The notes: generated from the letters alone by a model not told the origin. A stretch of 64,000 nucleotides of DNA from Saposhnikovia divaricata (GCA_036435485.1 CM071600.1:58463546-58527545); one strand, 5' to 3'. Positions 1 through 10,130 are shown, counted from the stretch's first letter. Translations and numbers: made by a program.

Positions 1-413
1 TATCATTTTTGTGTGTTAAGCTATCCGTAACACATCTTTTGTACTAGTAAGCTATTTGGTGGAACCATTTTCACGAAAGTACTGGGTTGGAATCGAATTA
101 TAGATTCCAATTGGCTCATTGCCTTACTATTCGATATAAAAACCATTTTTTACATCATAACGTGGTCGCATTGCTACTCCAAATAAAACGACTTGATCTT
201 ATGATGCGTTAATCTTAAGTTGTTTAATCAAAGTACCTAATGAACTTGGAAAAAAATGCCATCAACTAATCTAAGTAAATAAATTTTTTAGTAGAATTTC
301 TATCAAAGACCGAGTGTGAATTTGTGATTAAAAAAAAAAGTTTTAAGAATTTGTGATCTAGAAAAAGAGGTACGAGAGAACGCAATGTAAGGTTTAGCTA
401 ATAGTCTAATATA

Positions 414-586
414 GTAGAACCTCGATAAATGAATATTCGATAAACGAATAACCTTATCAAATGAATAATTTTTTTCGATCCTGACATAATAAAGACAATG
501 TATTTTTTACCTCGATAAATGAATAATCTCGACTAATCAATAAAATTTTCCGATCCTAAGCGTATTCATTTATCGAGGTTTAATTG
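414..586. mobile_element. Emigrant/pogo-like MITE
   Basis: The ends are inverted repeats: gtagaacctcgataaatgaa at the left and its near complement ending ttcatttatcgaggtttaat at the right. TA flanks both sides (412-413 and 587-588). An AACCTCnATAAATnAATA end is known from the Arabidopsis Emigrant/Lemi (pogo, Tc1-mariner) family. The duplicate segment near 42665 runs through without the element, so it is an insertion made in copy 1 only. It has no coding capacity. Confidence 0.75.
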
Positions 587-928
587 TATTCAACATCTTC
601 ATACGTCATTTTAGTAGCAAGACCCAAGTAGAAGTAAAACCAACGTCAGGCGTCAGCGGTCTTTAGAAAATGAAACAGTCAGGCTGAAAAATCAACTATG
701 CAGAAGCAAAACAAGACCCTAGGGATGGGCATTCACCCCGGCCCGTCCGATCTCGATCCGATCCCCGCCCCGTTTGGGACGGGGAATCGGGGATTTTTTC
801 GGGTACGGGCCGGGGAGCGGGGACAATTTTCAAAAAAAATCGGGGAGCGGGCCGGGGCCGGGATTTTATGTCTCCCCGGCCCGATCCCCGACCCCCGTCC
901 CGATTCGTCCTCGACTCGATTTCATCAC

Positions 929-931
<3 letters not shown>

Positions 932-1000
<69 letters not shown>
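932..1000. repeat. (TA)n microsatellite, left flank of MITE
   Basis: About 69 bases of uninterrupted TA repeat. With 1554-1609 it brackets the element at 1001-1552, as if the element had gone into a TA tract or brought TA repeats with it. Long reading frames across it (poly Tyr-Ile) are repeat artefacts. Confidence 0.95.
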
Positions 1001-1003
<3 letters not shown>

Positions 1004-1549
1004 CTTTTGCTCAAATACAAACAAATCCTTAAATACAAACTACAAACTAACACTAGATTAATTATATTTCATTTATTCTAAGGTTCCCGCCAAGGGTACC
1101 TTCACAAAAAATGCTTAAAATAATTGGCTCTATCCACCAAAAAAAAAAAAAAAAAAACTTGCCATGGAAATGCGAAGCATTTAAAACAGTAAACGGATGA
1201 GTTAGGTAGTCATGAGGGCCGCAGGCCCTCGACACACCCGTCAATCGTCTATTGCCTTTACCATTGATTGCCATTCCTTACAACTTTAGAATGATAAAGG
1301 CGCGAAGCGCCATACAAGAAGGTGCGAAGCACCGTTAACCAGTGAAATCCACTGCCACGTCATCACGTGAACAGTGAATTTTTTTTTATTTTTTTTATTT
1401 TATTTTTATTTTTTTGCTGAATGGAGCCAATTATTTTAAACACTTTTTGTATTGGGGTATCCCTAGTTTGATCATTAGATTAGCATGAAATATTGAATTA
1501 GTGTTTAGTTTGTAGTTTGTAGTTAATTTTAGTTTGTAGTAGAGTAGGA

Positions 1550-1552
<3 letters not shown>
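1001..1552. mobile_element. (TA)n-flanked MITE, copy 1
   Basis: The left end holds aaatacaaactacaaacta and the right end its inverse, tagtttgtagtttgtagtt. Inside, tcccgccaagggtacc near 1086 and a palindromic centre at 1350-1376 (cactg / cagtg around ACGTCA and CACGTG) match the elements at 39120-39503 and 39553-39931. It lies in a (TA)n tract on both sides. It is longer than its relatives because a stretch of about 180 bases (1158-1345) with unusual mini-hairpins sits in the left half. Confidence 0.75.
1168..1333. other. Cluster of GCGAAGC mini-hairpins
   Basis: Three near-perfect hairpins share the GCGAAGC core with different stems: aaatGCGAAGCattt (1168-1182), ggcGCGAAGCgcc (1299-1311) and ggtGCGAAGCacc (1321-1333). 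A fourth hairpin, gagggcc-gca-ggccctc, lies at 1214-1230. The stems differ while pairing is kept. d(GCGAAGC) is known as an exceptionally stable DNA mini-hairpin. Function is unknown. Confidence 0.7.

Positions 1553-1609
<57 letters not shown>
1553..1609. repeat. (TA)n microsatellite, right flank of MITE
   Basis: About 57 bases of TA repeat closing the element at 1001-1552. Confidence 0.95.
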
Positions 1610-1612
<3 letters not shown>

Positions 1613-2437
1613 CATATATTAATATATACGAATTTCCAATACTTTATATTGGAAATAAAATGATATTTTAATCTTATATATTTGTCTTTCTAGTAGTTAA
1701 ATAACTTCATTTACATGTTATTTATAATTGTTTATTTAAGTAATATTTTTTATCTTAATTTAGTGCTTAAAAAATTGTTTCAAACTTGCTAGTTAGTGTT
1801 TAAAATTGTTTACAATGTTATTTTTTGTTTAAAATGAAATTCCCCGATTCCCCGCGGGGATCCCCGTTACCCGTTCGGGCCGGGGACGGGGAATAAAAAA
1901 TAATCCCGACGGGGATCGGGCCGGGGACGGGGATCGGGTTTAAATTCGGGAATGGGGGCGGGGATAGCACTCCCCGGCCCGAAGTGCCCCGATGCCAATC
2001 CCTAACCCTACTATTACTACTAGTACTGCTATTGCTTGAATACTTAAATTGCATATTGATGCCAATGGGACCAAACCATAAGTTATAGTCTTTCAACTCT
2101 TCACTCATTCTTCTTAGCCTATGCTTTCTGTCCCAGGCAAAAAGAAAAGAAAAGAGCCGCCAGTTATAGTCTTATAGAGACACCTCTCCTGACTCTTTCT
2201 ATTGCTTTGACTCTCATTTTTAATCACCCCTTCGTCCCATCTTCCATGCCTGCTCTCTTCTCTCTATTACTTCTTCATAAATTGCAATCCTCTTTCATTT
2301 CATTCTCAATTTCTTCATTTTCTCCAAATTTTTAAAAAAAGAGAGTTAGTTTATTTTTCCAACATTCGATACTACAATATCCTTTTAATTCTCTGATCAG
2401 GTAGCAATCCAAACCGACATAAATCCCTACTAAAAAC

Positions 2438-3100
2438 ATGAGCGATCCAGTAACAGCATCAAACGGTAAACTAGAAGAATCCGGGGCGCTTCAGTTATCA
2501 GGGATAATCATTATAGTAGTTGTAATGCTCCTGTTCATATTAGTATTACTTGTGATCATTTTTCGCCTTTACACCATAAGACACCGCTTCTGGAACCATC
2601 ACACCACCGGACACTCCACAGGCTCAGATTTGCCAACTCTACAACAGCGTCAGGGTCTTGATCCCTCGATTCTCAGATCCATCAAGGTCATACAATTCTC
2701 TTCAACAGAAGCTCAAGCAGGTTTGGAATGCTCCGTTTGTCTCTCTCAACTATCAGAGGGAGAGAAGGCCAGATTTTTACCCAAGTGTAATCACGGGTTT
2801 CACATGCAATGCATTGACATCTGGTTTCATTCTCATTCTACTTGTCCCCTTTGTAGAAGCGTTGTTACGATTTCCCCAGATGACTTGGAGGCAGCTGCTG
2901 TTGATACTGGGGTTTCACCGGATTCGCAACCACCAAATGCATCTTCCTCCCGTCCCTCGTCTTCGGGTGTAAATAATGATGGCCATTTAGCAATCGATAT
3001 AACTATTTTACAGACTGCTGAAGAAGATCAGAAGTCTCCTGTGACCCCCACAGTTGCACTATATAGATCATTAAGCAGACTATTGAGCAGGAATAGCTAG
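2438..3100 (+). CDS. ATL-family RING-H2 E3 ubiquitin ligase, intact copy
   Basis: A 220-residue, intronless gene of the usual ATL size and layout. Residues 22-42 form one hydrophobic membrane span near the N-terminus, followed by basic residues (RLYTIRHRF). Residues 73-75 are GLD, the ATL signature. Residues 98-139 are a complete RING-H2 finger: C98, C101, C117, H119, H122, C125, C136, C139, with the CPLC ending. The tail is Ser/Pro-rich. Family knowledge: ATL proteins are membrane-anchored E3 ligases that bind an E2 through the RING and ubiquitinate targets, often in defence or stress responses. The ATG follows a leader with CT-rich stretches and is the first Met before the membrane span. 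A second copy at 43072 is degraded, so this one probably carries the function. The exact ATL member cannot be named. Confidence 0.92.
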   Translation: MSDPVTASNGKLEESGALQLSGIIIIVVVMLLFILVLLVIIFRLYTIRHRFWNHHTTGHSTGSDLPTLQQRQGLDPSILRSIKVIQFSSTEAQAGLECSVCLSQLSEGEKARFLPKCNHGFHMQCIDIWFHSHSTCPLCRSVVTISPDDLEAAAVDTGVSPDSQPPNASSSRPSSSGVNNDGHLAIDITILQTAEEDQKSPVTPTVALYRSLSRLLSRNS

Positions 3101-3173
3101 GTAGTTAACATCTCCCTCCCCCATTGTTGTTGATATAATATTGAACAAGCAGTCAATTTTAGTATCCTATACT

Positions 3174-3784
3174 CCAAATATATGTATACATACATGATAC
3201 AACATTTGTACATCAGAGTAAAAATGTGAAATATATGTTATATATTCATTTTTGTGAGAGAGATCTTTAAATTCTTTTGACTGGCCAAGTGGTTAAGTGT
3301 CCGACCTTCCAACAGAACAGTCAGTTGTATCTTCTAGTTTAAAAAATTGGCTAGGATGCATGTAAATACCCAGGTATAATGTCTTTTGTACCCTGATCAA
3401 TATGAAATACTTCTATGAAATTTGTAAGGTTCACCTTGGTGTTGTACTGAAATCTCATTTGATTTCCAATAAGTTGGTTTGGAATTCTGTGATCCATAAA
3501 GCCCCTTAGTTTTCTTGATTTAATCAAATTTTATTAACCAATACGCTAATGAACTCACAAGGTGTCAGTTGCTACAAAAACAGGGATAGAGACGCATACC
3601 AGCCTCAACACTTGCGGCAAATGTCAAATGCATGTTAACATTCTGATGTTGACAAATACAAACTGGCAATACTCCAACAAGAGGAGAATCACAACAAAAC
3701 ACAGAATATCACCATTTTATACATGTGTTTCATGATAATTACTAGGAAATTTCTCAAATCTCCACTACTTGTAGAATGGGATTA
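3174..3784. other. ATL 3' flank; no gene
   Basis: AT-rich sequence between two convergent genes. It holds the end of the ATL 3' UTR, the presumed 3' UTR of the minus-strand gene at 3785-4575, and a possible tRNA-derived SINE relic at 3276-3350. Nothing else recognisable. Confidence 0.6.
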
Positions 3785-4575
3785 TCACAGTTGAAGCAGA
3801 GGCAATGATATTACAATGCCGAAAATGGAAACCAGCAACACCAGCACCCACGTTGGAAAGGATTGCCTCCGAACGTTTTTTATGTCTCTCTGGGGTTCTG
3901 GTTTATTCACTTCTCCTTTTGAATTGCCTATTTGTTCCAACAGAGGTCTCGCTTCCTCTTAAGCTTGCTCAGCTCGCTTCTGCTCAGGAACAGCAATTTC
4001 AGAGAGCTGCTGTCCTTCATATTTCTCCACATACTCCGGGAACAAGCTTCTGAACTTTACGCTATTGGCAAAAGTACAAGTCAGATAACTTCTAATAAAG
4101 CTTAAGTGCTCACCAAGAACACTGACAACAGTGATTTAATATATATTAAAAAAAAAAAACTTAAGAACAGATCTACCATTCAATTTGCATTCCTGACCTT
4201 CTACATAAATGAAATCACCATTAAAATTATTATCCTGCTTTTACTTCAAAACTGGTCCCAATCCCTGCATAAGAAAATTACAACGTTCAATATAGCTCCC
4301 ACACCAAGATCCAATTGAAAACATTGAAGCAAACCGTGTATCTAATATACGATAGAAACCATGTGAATTGTTGACAATCTACTAGCAATTGGTACTATCA
4401 ACAATTTTACTGTTGCAACAATATAAATTCAAAATGATTTTCTACTTTGCTGATATTTAAATACCCAAATAACAATAATAATAATAATTCAAGTATCGAA
4501 ACCAATAAGTAGATATGAAGGCAGCCTTTACTTAAATAATCCAAGGTTATCAAACTTCCCACCAAACGAGGCCAT
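3785..4575 (-). pseudogene. Small tail-anchored protein gene remnant (two exons, one nonsense codon)
   Basis: On the minus strand, exon 1 (4575-4532) begins ATG GCC TCG and ends at a good donor, gtaaag. Exon 2 (4061-3785) follows an acceptor, ccaatag, and the phase joins cleanly. The predicted product is about 106 residues: a short N-terminus, a charged helical middle (EYVEKYEGQQ, then an Ala/Glu/Lys-rich part) and a hydrophobic C-terminal segment (WVLVLLVSIFGIVISLPLL) suited to tail anchoring. An in-frame TAA at 3961-3959 stops the frame after about 48 residues, before the membrane segment. I do not recognise the family. The clean splice sites and otherwise open frame suggest a recently disabled gene; a sequencing error at the TAA is possible. 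Confidence 0.5.
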
Positions 4576-5095
4576 ACTTCTGGAGAGTATGCAACAAAAA
4601 TGAACCGGTTCTAATATCACCAGCATAGACCTCTCACTCCCCATCTATGCTTACAGTTACTAATTTTTACACCTAAAACACCAAACAAATCCAAATACAT
4701 ACTTTTTTATCCGAAACAGCACATGTGTTGTAACAGATTGTGTATTTCTCGGATACATATTGATTCACAAGGGTACAATTAATAAGAACTCTTGAGCCAT
4801 ACTAATAAAAGACAAGTGAAAAACACAATTCCAATCCATTTATCAATTAAACTCACTGCCGAAACTAATTATAACAAAATAACCACAAGCTAATAGAAGG
4901 AAACAGCATACAAATATATAAATCAGAAAAAAGTAAATCCACAAAACAGCATAAACAAGAAATTAAGAACATGGATCTGAAATAGCTCAATCCTAAAGGG
5001 AGTAAGATCCAGAACGCGAGAATTGAAACATATTAAAATAATTATTTTAAGTAGAGAGATTTTGTTAAAGAAAACGAAGAAATTAGGGTTAGGGA

Positions 5096-5100
<5 letters not shown>

Positions 5101-5142
<42 letters not shown>
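5101..5142. repeat. (GA)n microsatellite at start of RPT1 intron 1
   Basis: A GA run on the plus strand, read as CT just inside the donor site on the minus strand. The 5' leader of the same gene also carries a long GA tract (35326-35402). Confidence 0.9.
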
Positions 5143-5144
<2 letters not shown>

Positions 5145-5148
5145 ATAC

Positions 5149-5242
5149 ATAAGTTTTTAGAAGAGCTATGTCGTCTTCATCCAGAGGCCTAGGGTTTTTC
5201 TCGTTCTTGATCTCATCTTCAATCGACTCAGCAGCTGGTGCC
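5149..5242 (-). pseudogene. RPT1: 26S proteasome regulatory ATPase RPT1, exon 1, split by a retrotransposon
   Basis: Read on the minus strand, this codes for the N-terminus of RPT1 (26S proteasome AAA-ATPase subunit, called regulatory subunit 7 in plants), with the recognisable stretch NPRPLDEDDIALLKTY, and then a donor gtatgc at 5148-5143. The start codon is missing here because a Gypsy element inserted at codon 3. ATG GCA C is found on the far side at 35325-35319, joined through the shared 5-bp gtgcc. In known RPT1 proteins the next residues are GLGPYS, leading to a coiled coil and the AAA domain. I find no such exon between here and 2438, so this is either an orphan exon fragment or a gene whose remaining exons have been lost or moved. 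In its present state it cannot make RPT1. Confidence 0.82.
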
Positions 5243-5696
5243 TGATGCAATCAACCTGGAAATGCCAAATAAGACAGTGGGGACAGTGGAGACAGCCTGG
5301 GGCCAAAATATGGTGAAGTGGAGCCCAGGAATGATGAGCTGGCCAATAACAAGAAGAAGCACCTGGAGGGAGAATTTTTTACACAGGAGGGACTACTCAC
5401 ACTACCAGAACCAACATATGGAGGCCACGTGGCCCATGTTGATATTTAATTTGTATTTACTTTTCCAATCATAATTTCGTTTACATTTGCAAAGAGTAAT
5501 ATACACATTGGAGTAGGGAGTAAGAAATGTTATGTTGGATGAACTAATTTCTCTTTCTTCTTATTGTCATTGTCATAGTACTGAGTTAATATCTTCGAAG
5601 TTGCTTTTCAATTCTTGCTTGTTTCCTGGAGTTGACATGTTTGTTTACTATCGTATTTGTTGCTATTTGTTTATATATATTATCGAGACTCTATCA
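5243..5696 (+). repeat. Gypsy 5' LTR
   Basis: Starts tgatgcaatcaacctgg and ends tctatca; 454 bases, matching 34861-35318 nearly throughout. Confidence 0.95.
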
Positions 5697-5697
5697 C

Positions 5698-5709
5698 TGG
5701 TATCAGAGC
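5698..5709 (+). promoter_or_regulatory. Gypsy primer-binding site (initiator tRNA-Met type)
   Basis: tggtatcagagc lies two bases after the LTR end. It is the standard plant primer site complementary to the 3' end of initiator tRNA-Met. Confidence 0.9.
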
Positions 5710-5730
5710 TTTCAATCCTTGGAAAAGAGA

Positions 5731-6956
5731 ATGGTTCAGGGGCAAAGCAACAGATCGACAGAGGCTACTGAGGCAAAGGGAACTCAATCGGACCTGAATT
5801 GACTCGAGGTGAGTGCTCATAACCTGTTAGAGGAACAAAATCAACGTCTTTTAACATCTTGCCATGATAATAGTCAAAATATATCTCTGAATGCAAAATC
5901 TATTGCGGCTCTAAATGAACTTGTTGTGGGCTTGTCTGTGCAAATTAGTAACCTGGTTAGTCATGAGGGTCGTGTGGGTGAGTCATCTAGAGGTAGTATG
6001 GAGACTGAGAGCACACATAGATCTACTGATGTCCCACTTAAGACCCCATAGCTTTGCTTCTAGGATGACTAAGGTTGATTTCCCAAAGTTTGATGGTATA
6101 GAACTGAGGGATTGGCTTTATAAATGTAACCAATTCTTTCAACTAGATGATATAGATGATACACAGTGAGTGAGGTTAGCTGCTATACATCTAGAGGGCA
6201 AGGCCTTGTTATGGCATCAGAACTTTATGAAGAAATGTAATAATATTCTACCTACATGGGCCAAATATACTGAAGAAATTACCATAAGATTTGGGGAGCT
6301 CTATGATGATCTTATGGCTGAATTAAAAGCTCTCATACAGACTAGCACTCTACAGAAGTATCATGATTCATTTGATGCCCTAGTTAGTAGACTGCAGTTA
6401 TCTGAAGAATACATGCTTAGTTGTTACCTTGGGGGTCTTGAGGATGAGATTCAACTGGATGTGAGAATGTTCTGCCCCAAACCAGTCCAACAAGCTTTGT
6501 GTTTAGCAAAAACAAGAAGCTGCTCACAATGCCAAGAAAACTAAATTCAGCTCAAAACCTCCGCTCTTGCCTACACCTTTTAACAAAGTCCTCACTCATG
6601 CTATCAAGAGACCTGCACCTGCTAATGTACAAAATTCCAATAGGAAAACTCTGACACCTGCAGAATTTAATGATAAAAGGGCAGAATTTAATGATAAAAG
6701 GGCAAAGAACTTGTGTTTATGGTATGATGAAAAGTATGTACCAGGCCACAAATGCAAGGGCAAGAAACCTCAATTATACCACATTGAAATGGAGGATAAT
6801 AAGGAAGACATACCACTAGTGGAATGTGCACCGGAGGAAGGGGAGATAGTAGACAATCAATGTGCACACATCTCTGTTCAGGCCATGGATGGTTTGAAAT
6901 CTTTTCAAAGATTTCAAACTATGAGAGTCACATGGCATCATGGTAAGAAGGAGTGA
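5731..6956 (+). pseudogene. Gypsy gag relic
   Basis: The frame opens at 5731 soon after the primer site and is broken by stops and frame changes (for example near 5790, 6050 and 6168). Recognisable parts are a coiled N-terminus, the capsid-like region FPKFDGIELRDWLYKCNQFF, and a C-terminal zinc-knuckle relic at about 6710-6770 in which the second Cys is Tyr (CLWYDEKYVPGHKC). The product would coat element RNA in virus-like particles. A short in-place duplication (aatttaatgataaaagggc, twice at 6662-6704) precedes the knuckle. Confidence 0.8.
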
Positions 6957-8678
6957 CAGTTACTGCTAGACAGTGGCAGTACACACAATTTTATTGATGT
7001 AAGAAAGGCCTTGAAATTAGATTGTAAAGTGGAATGTATAGATCCTATGTGGGTTAAAGTTGCAGATGGGGGTCAGCTGAAGTGTGATAGTATGATAAAA
7101 GGATTTACATGGAAAATGCAAGGGGTTGCGTTTATAGAAGATGTGCTTTTACTCCCACTTAGTGGTAGTGATCTGGTACAGTATTAGGAATTCAATGGTT
7201 TACTCAGCTAGGCCCAGTTGTATGGGATTTCCTACATCTTATAATGCAGTTCACCTATAAAGGCACTAAGGTAAAATTAAGAGGCTCCAGTGGGAAGAAG
7301 CTTAAGTCAATTCAATCTCAGAAGTTGGATAAATTAGCTCAAGCCATAAGAGAATTTTCAATGCTACAACTTATTCCTTGTGAAGTGGGCTGCAGCCCTC
7401 AATTGGCATCATTGCAGACTGAGCAAAGACTTGATGATCCAGCTATCAAATCCCTTCTTCAAGAATTTACTGGTGTCTTTCAGGAACCACAAGGGTTGCC
7501 TCCGATAAGAGAGAATTTTGATCATCAGATTCCTTTAAAAATGGCACTAATGTAGTTAATTTGAGGTCATATAGGTACCCAACATTGCAGAAGACTGTTA
7601 TCGAAGAGATGGTGCAGGAGTTGCTCGAGCAAGGTATCATCAGGCCTAGCACTAGTCCATTTGCTACCCCATTTGTGCTAGTAAAGATAAAGAATGGAGG
7701 CTGGCGAATGTGTGTGGATTACAGGAACCTTAATAAAGCTACTATTAAGGATAAGTTTCCTATCCCCATTATAGAAGAGCTTTTGGAGGAGCTTCATGGC
7801 ACTCGTTTTTTTCTCAAAAATCGACTTAAAGGCGGGATATCACCAGGTCAAAATGCACCCAACTGATGTGGTTAAGACTGCATTTAAAACACATTTTGGA
7901 CATTTTGAATACTTGGTAATGCCTTTCGGATTAACAAATGCACCTTCAACTTTTCAAGCACTTATGAATTTTGTTTTTAAGCCAATGTTGAGGAAGGGAG
8001 TGTTGGTGTTTTTTGACGGCATATTGGTATACAGCAAGTCATGGAAACAACATCTAGGGCATCTGAGGTCAGTTTTGGAGCTGATGCAATAGAATTCTTT
8101 GCATGCTAATCTGAAGAAGTGTTCTTTTGGTGTGAAAGAAGTTCATTATTTAGGGCATATTATAACTGATCAAGGGGTACAAACAGAGCCGGAGAAAATT
8201 AAGGCTATAAGTGAGTGGCCTGAACCTCAAAATGTGAAACAGTTGAGGGGCTTCTTGGGTCTCACAGGGTATTATCGAAGGTTCATACAAGGGTATGGTC
8301 TCATATGCAAACCTCTCACGAATATGTTGCATAAGGAGGCCTTCAAGTGGAATGAAGTGGCTAATGCTGCAATTCTAAAATTGAAGCAGAAAATGGTAAA
8401 ACCTCCAGTGTTAGCATTACCAGACTTCACCAAGCCATTTCTCATTGAAACAGATGCATCAGGAGGAGGTATGGGAGCAGTGTTGATGTAAGAGGACACC
8501 CTATTGCATTCATCAGTCAAGCGTTTTCAAAGAAAAATGCACTTCTATCAGCCTATGAAAGGGAATTATTGGTCGTTGTTTTTGTTGTCAAGAAATGGCA
8601 ACACTATCTAGCAGTCTTTCCTTTTACAATAAGGACATACCAACATAGTCTCAAATACATCTTGGATCACAAGCTAGC
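6957..8678 (+). pseudogene. Gypsy protease, reverse transcriptase and first part of RNase H (broken)
   Basis: A retroviral-type aspartic protease motif (DSGSTHNF) lies at about 6970-6995. The linker to RT spans 7244-7555. RT spans about 7561-8092, with VDYRNLN, the substrate-loop region and the catalytic box as VFFDGILVYS, where the second Asp of the usual FFDD is Gly. RNase H starts about 8430 (LIETDASGGGMGAVLM) and is cut at 8678 by the Copia insertion. At least three frame changes or stops (about 7190, 7555, 7840-7860, 8090) rule out a working polyprotein. Confidence 0.88.
8674..8678. other. Copia target-site duplication, left (ctagc)
   Basis: The same five bases follow the Copia 3' LTR at 33247-33251. 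They show that the Copia entered the Gypsy RNase H coding region. Confidence 0.93.
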
Positions 8679-10129
8679 TGTTAGTATTCGTGCCCTAGAG
8701 ACAATACTTTTATGTTTTAGGGAAAAACATTTTATTAATAGGAATTATGTTTTGTTTATTATTATTAATTTATTTATTATGTCTTTATTTACTGCGTTAT
8801 AAATGATAGCATAATAAAAGTCCTTGGAATTATAATACGCACTATATATCTTTAAGTATGTGACTTGAAAATGAGATTGTATGAGTAGTATCTTTATTCC
8901 TAAATATCCCTAGTCGAGTATTATTAATTAAAGGACAATAATGATGCATAGAGACTAGTATGTTTGTTGACTGATGACCAAATCTCATTGGTCATAAGTA
9001 TGGTAATATTAAAGTCAAAACATAGGTGCATGTAAGAGTACCTGGAACTGGATTGACCCGCCGTGAGATTCTACATGTTATAAGTGTCATAAGTAATTCT
9101 CACAGTGATAATGGTGTAATGATCCTTAGACCTGAAATCATTATATTTCTATACGAGAATTAATATACTTTGATTACATTAAAAGTTACCTTTGACCGGG
9201 TGATGATAAAAGTGGACATTGGGTATATTACGAATCGTATGAGAAATATTAATGATCTAGATGGGATTTAACCCTCCTAGTTATAGGAGTGATATTATTG
9301 GCCTCTTGTTTGAGTGAGACTATGAAATGCACGACCGTGCTCAAATGTTGATTTGATTTAATAGTCTACTCATCGATCAAGAAAATTAAGATTAAATTAT
9401 GAAGAGGATGACACATTACATGCCTCGAGTTTAATCTATAATATCAAGGTTAAAGGGATTATATTACATGGAACATTATTCATGAAAGGTTTATTCGAAT
9501 CACCGATTTATTATTATTACTTGGGTAGCAATGATGTATTACTAGATGCCGCTCATTGTTTATAATTTTATATTGAAAATTAAAATCATTGCCAACGTAA
9601 TAATAACCTATAGGGTCACACACAAGAACGTTGAAGGAGATTTTATTTAAATTATGAATTTAAATTAAATAATAATTCATTTTTATTTATGATATTAATT
9701 AAGTTAGACTTAATTAATTAAGTAAATATAAATTTGAATTTACTAATTATTAGAATTTGGATTTACTAATTATTAGAATTTGAATTATATTAGAATATTG
9801 ATTAAGTGTGACTTAATTAATTATTTAATTAAGAATTTAAATTTTAATAAAAGCCCAATATGATTGGGCCACAGAAAACAGATTTGTCTCTCTATATAAA
9901 TATCTTAAACTCTCAAATTAGATAGGAAGTTTTTTAGAGAAAAACCCTAGCCGTGTGGTGATTCAAGTAGCTAGGATCTTTAATTGTCATCCGTTCATAA
10001 AACTTCTTTAAGGTAATCATCTAACTCCGAATTAAATCTTTTGTTTTTGCATGGATCCTGCGGTAGGGTTTCGATTTTTTATTCATTTTGCTTTTAATTC
10101 TGCTGCGTTTATGTGCTCGAAACCATTCA
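8679..10129 (+). repeat. Copia 5' LTR
   Basis: 1451 bases. It aligns with 31709-33246 but lacks about 115 bases present in the 3' LTR after ccctagccg (break near 9954; missing part at about 32954-33072). Confidence 0.92.
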
Positions 10130-10130
10130 A

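Larger units (their letters stand above)
720..2004. mobile_element. GC-rich non-autonomous hAT-like element
   Basis: The left end reads tagggatgggcattcacc and the right end is the imperfect inverse, closing gatgccaatcccta. TAGGGATGGCAA-type termini are typical of plant hAT elements. The terminal 150-200 bases on each side are dense in cgggga/ccccg words, unlike the AT-rich surroundings. The duplicate segment lacks the block. I could not find a clean 8-bp target duplication, so the exact ends are uncertain. The AT-rich core is a (TA)n tract into which another MITE has gone (1001-1552). Confidence 0.6.
1..3173 (+). repeat. Segmental duplication, copy 1 (contains intact ATL gene)
   Basis: This segment recurs at 42198-43731 and continues at 56807-56875. 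The match includes the 5' flank (window start against 42198), the stretch before 711, the leader, the ATL coding region and the 3' UTR up to the shared cctatact. The left limit is set by the window edge. Copy 1 carries two insertions missing from copy 2 (414-586 and the block around 720-2004). Copy 2 carries its own insertions (about 42288-42508 and 43732-56806). The pair therefore provides before/after views of several transposition events. Confidence 0.85.

Noticed and set aside
698..1081. Reading frames of over 90 codons with Tyr-Ile runs
   Set aside because: They run through a (TA)n tract and GC-rich hAT-like ends; no domain, and the same pattern recurs at every long TA tract (for example 10051-10320, 40245-40481).
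3805..4053. 82-codon plus-strand frame
   Set aside because: Antisense to exon 2 of the tail-anchored gene remnant, which has matching splice sites and a membrane anchor.
5698..5709. tRNA-like tggtatcagagc words (also 25070)
   Set aside because: They are primer-binding sites beside LTR ends, not tRNA genes; no cloverleaf can be formed from the surroundings.
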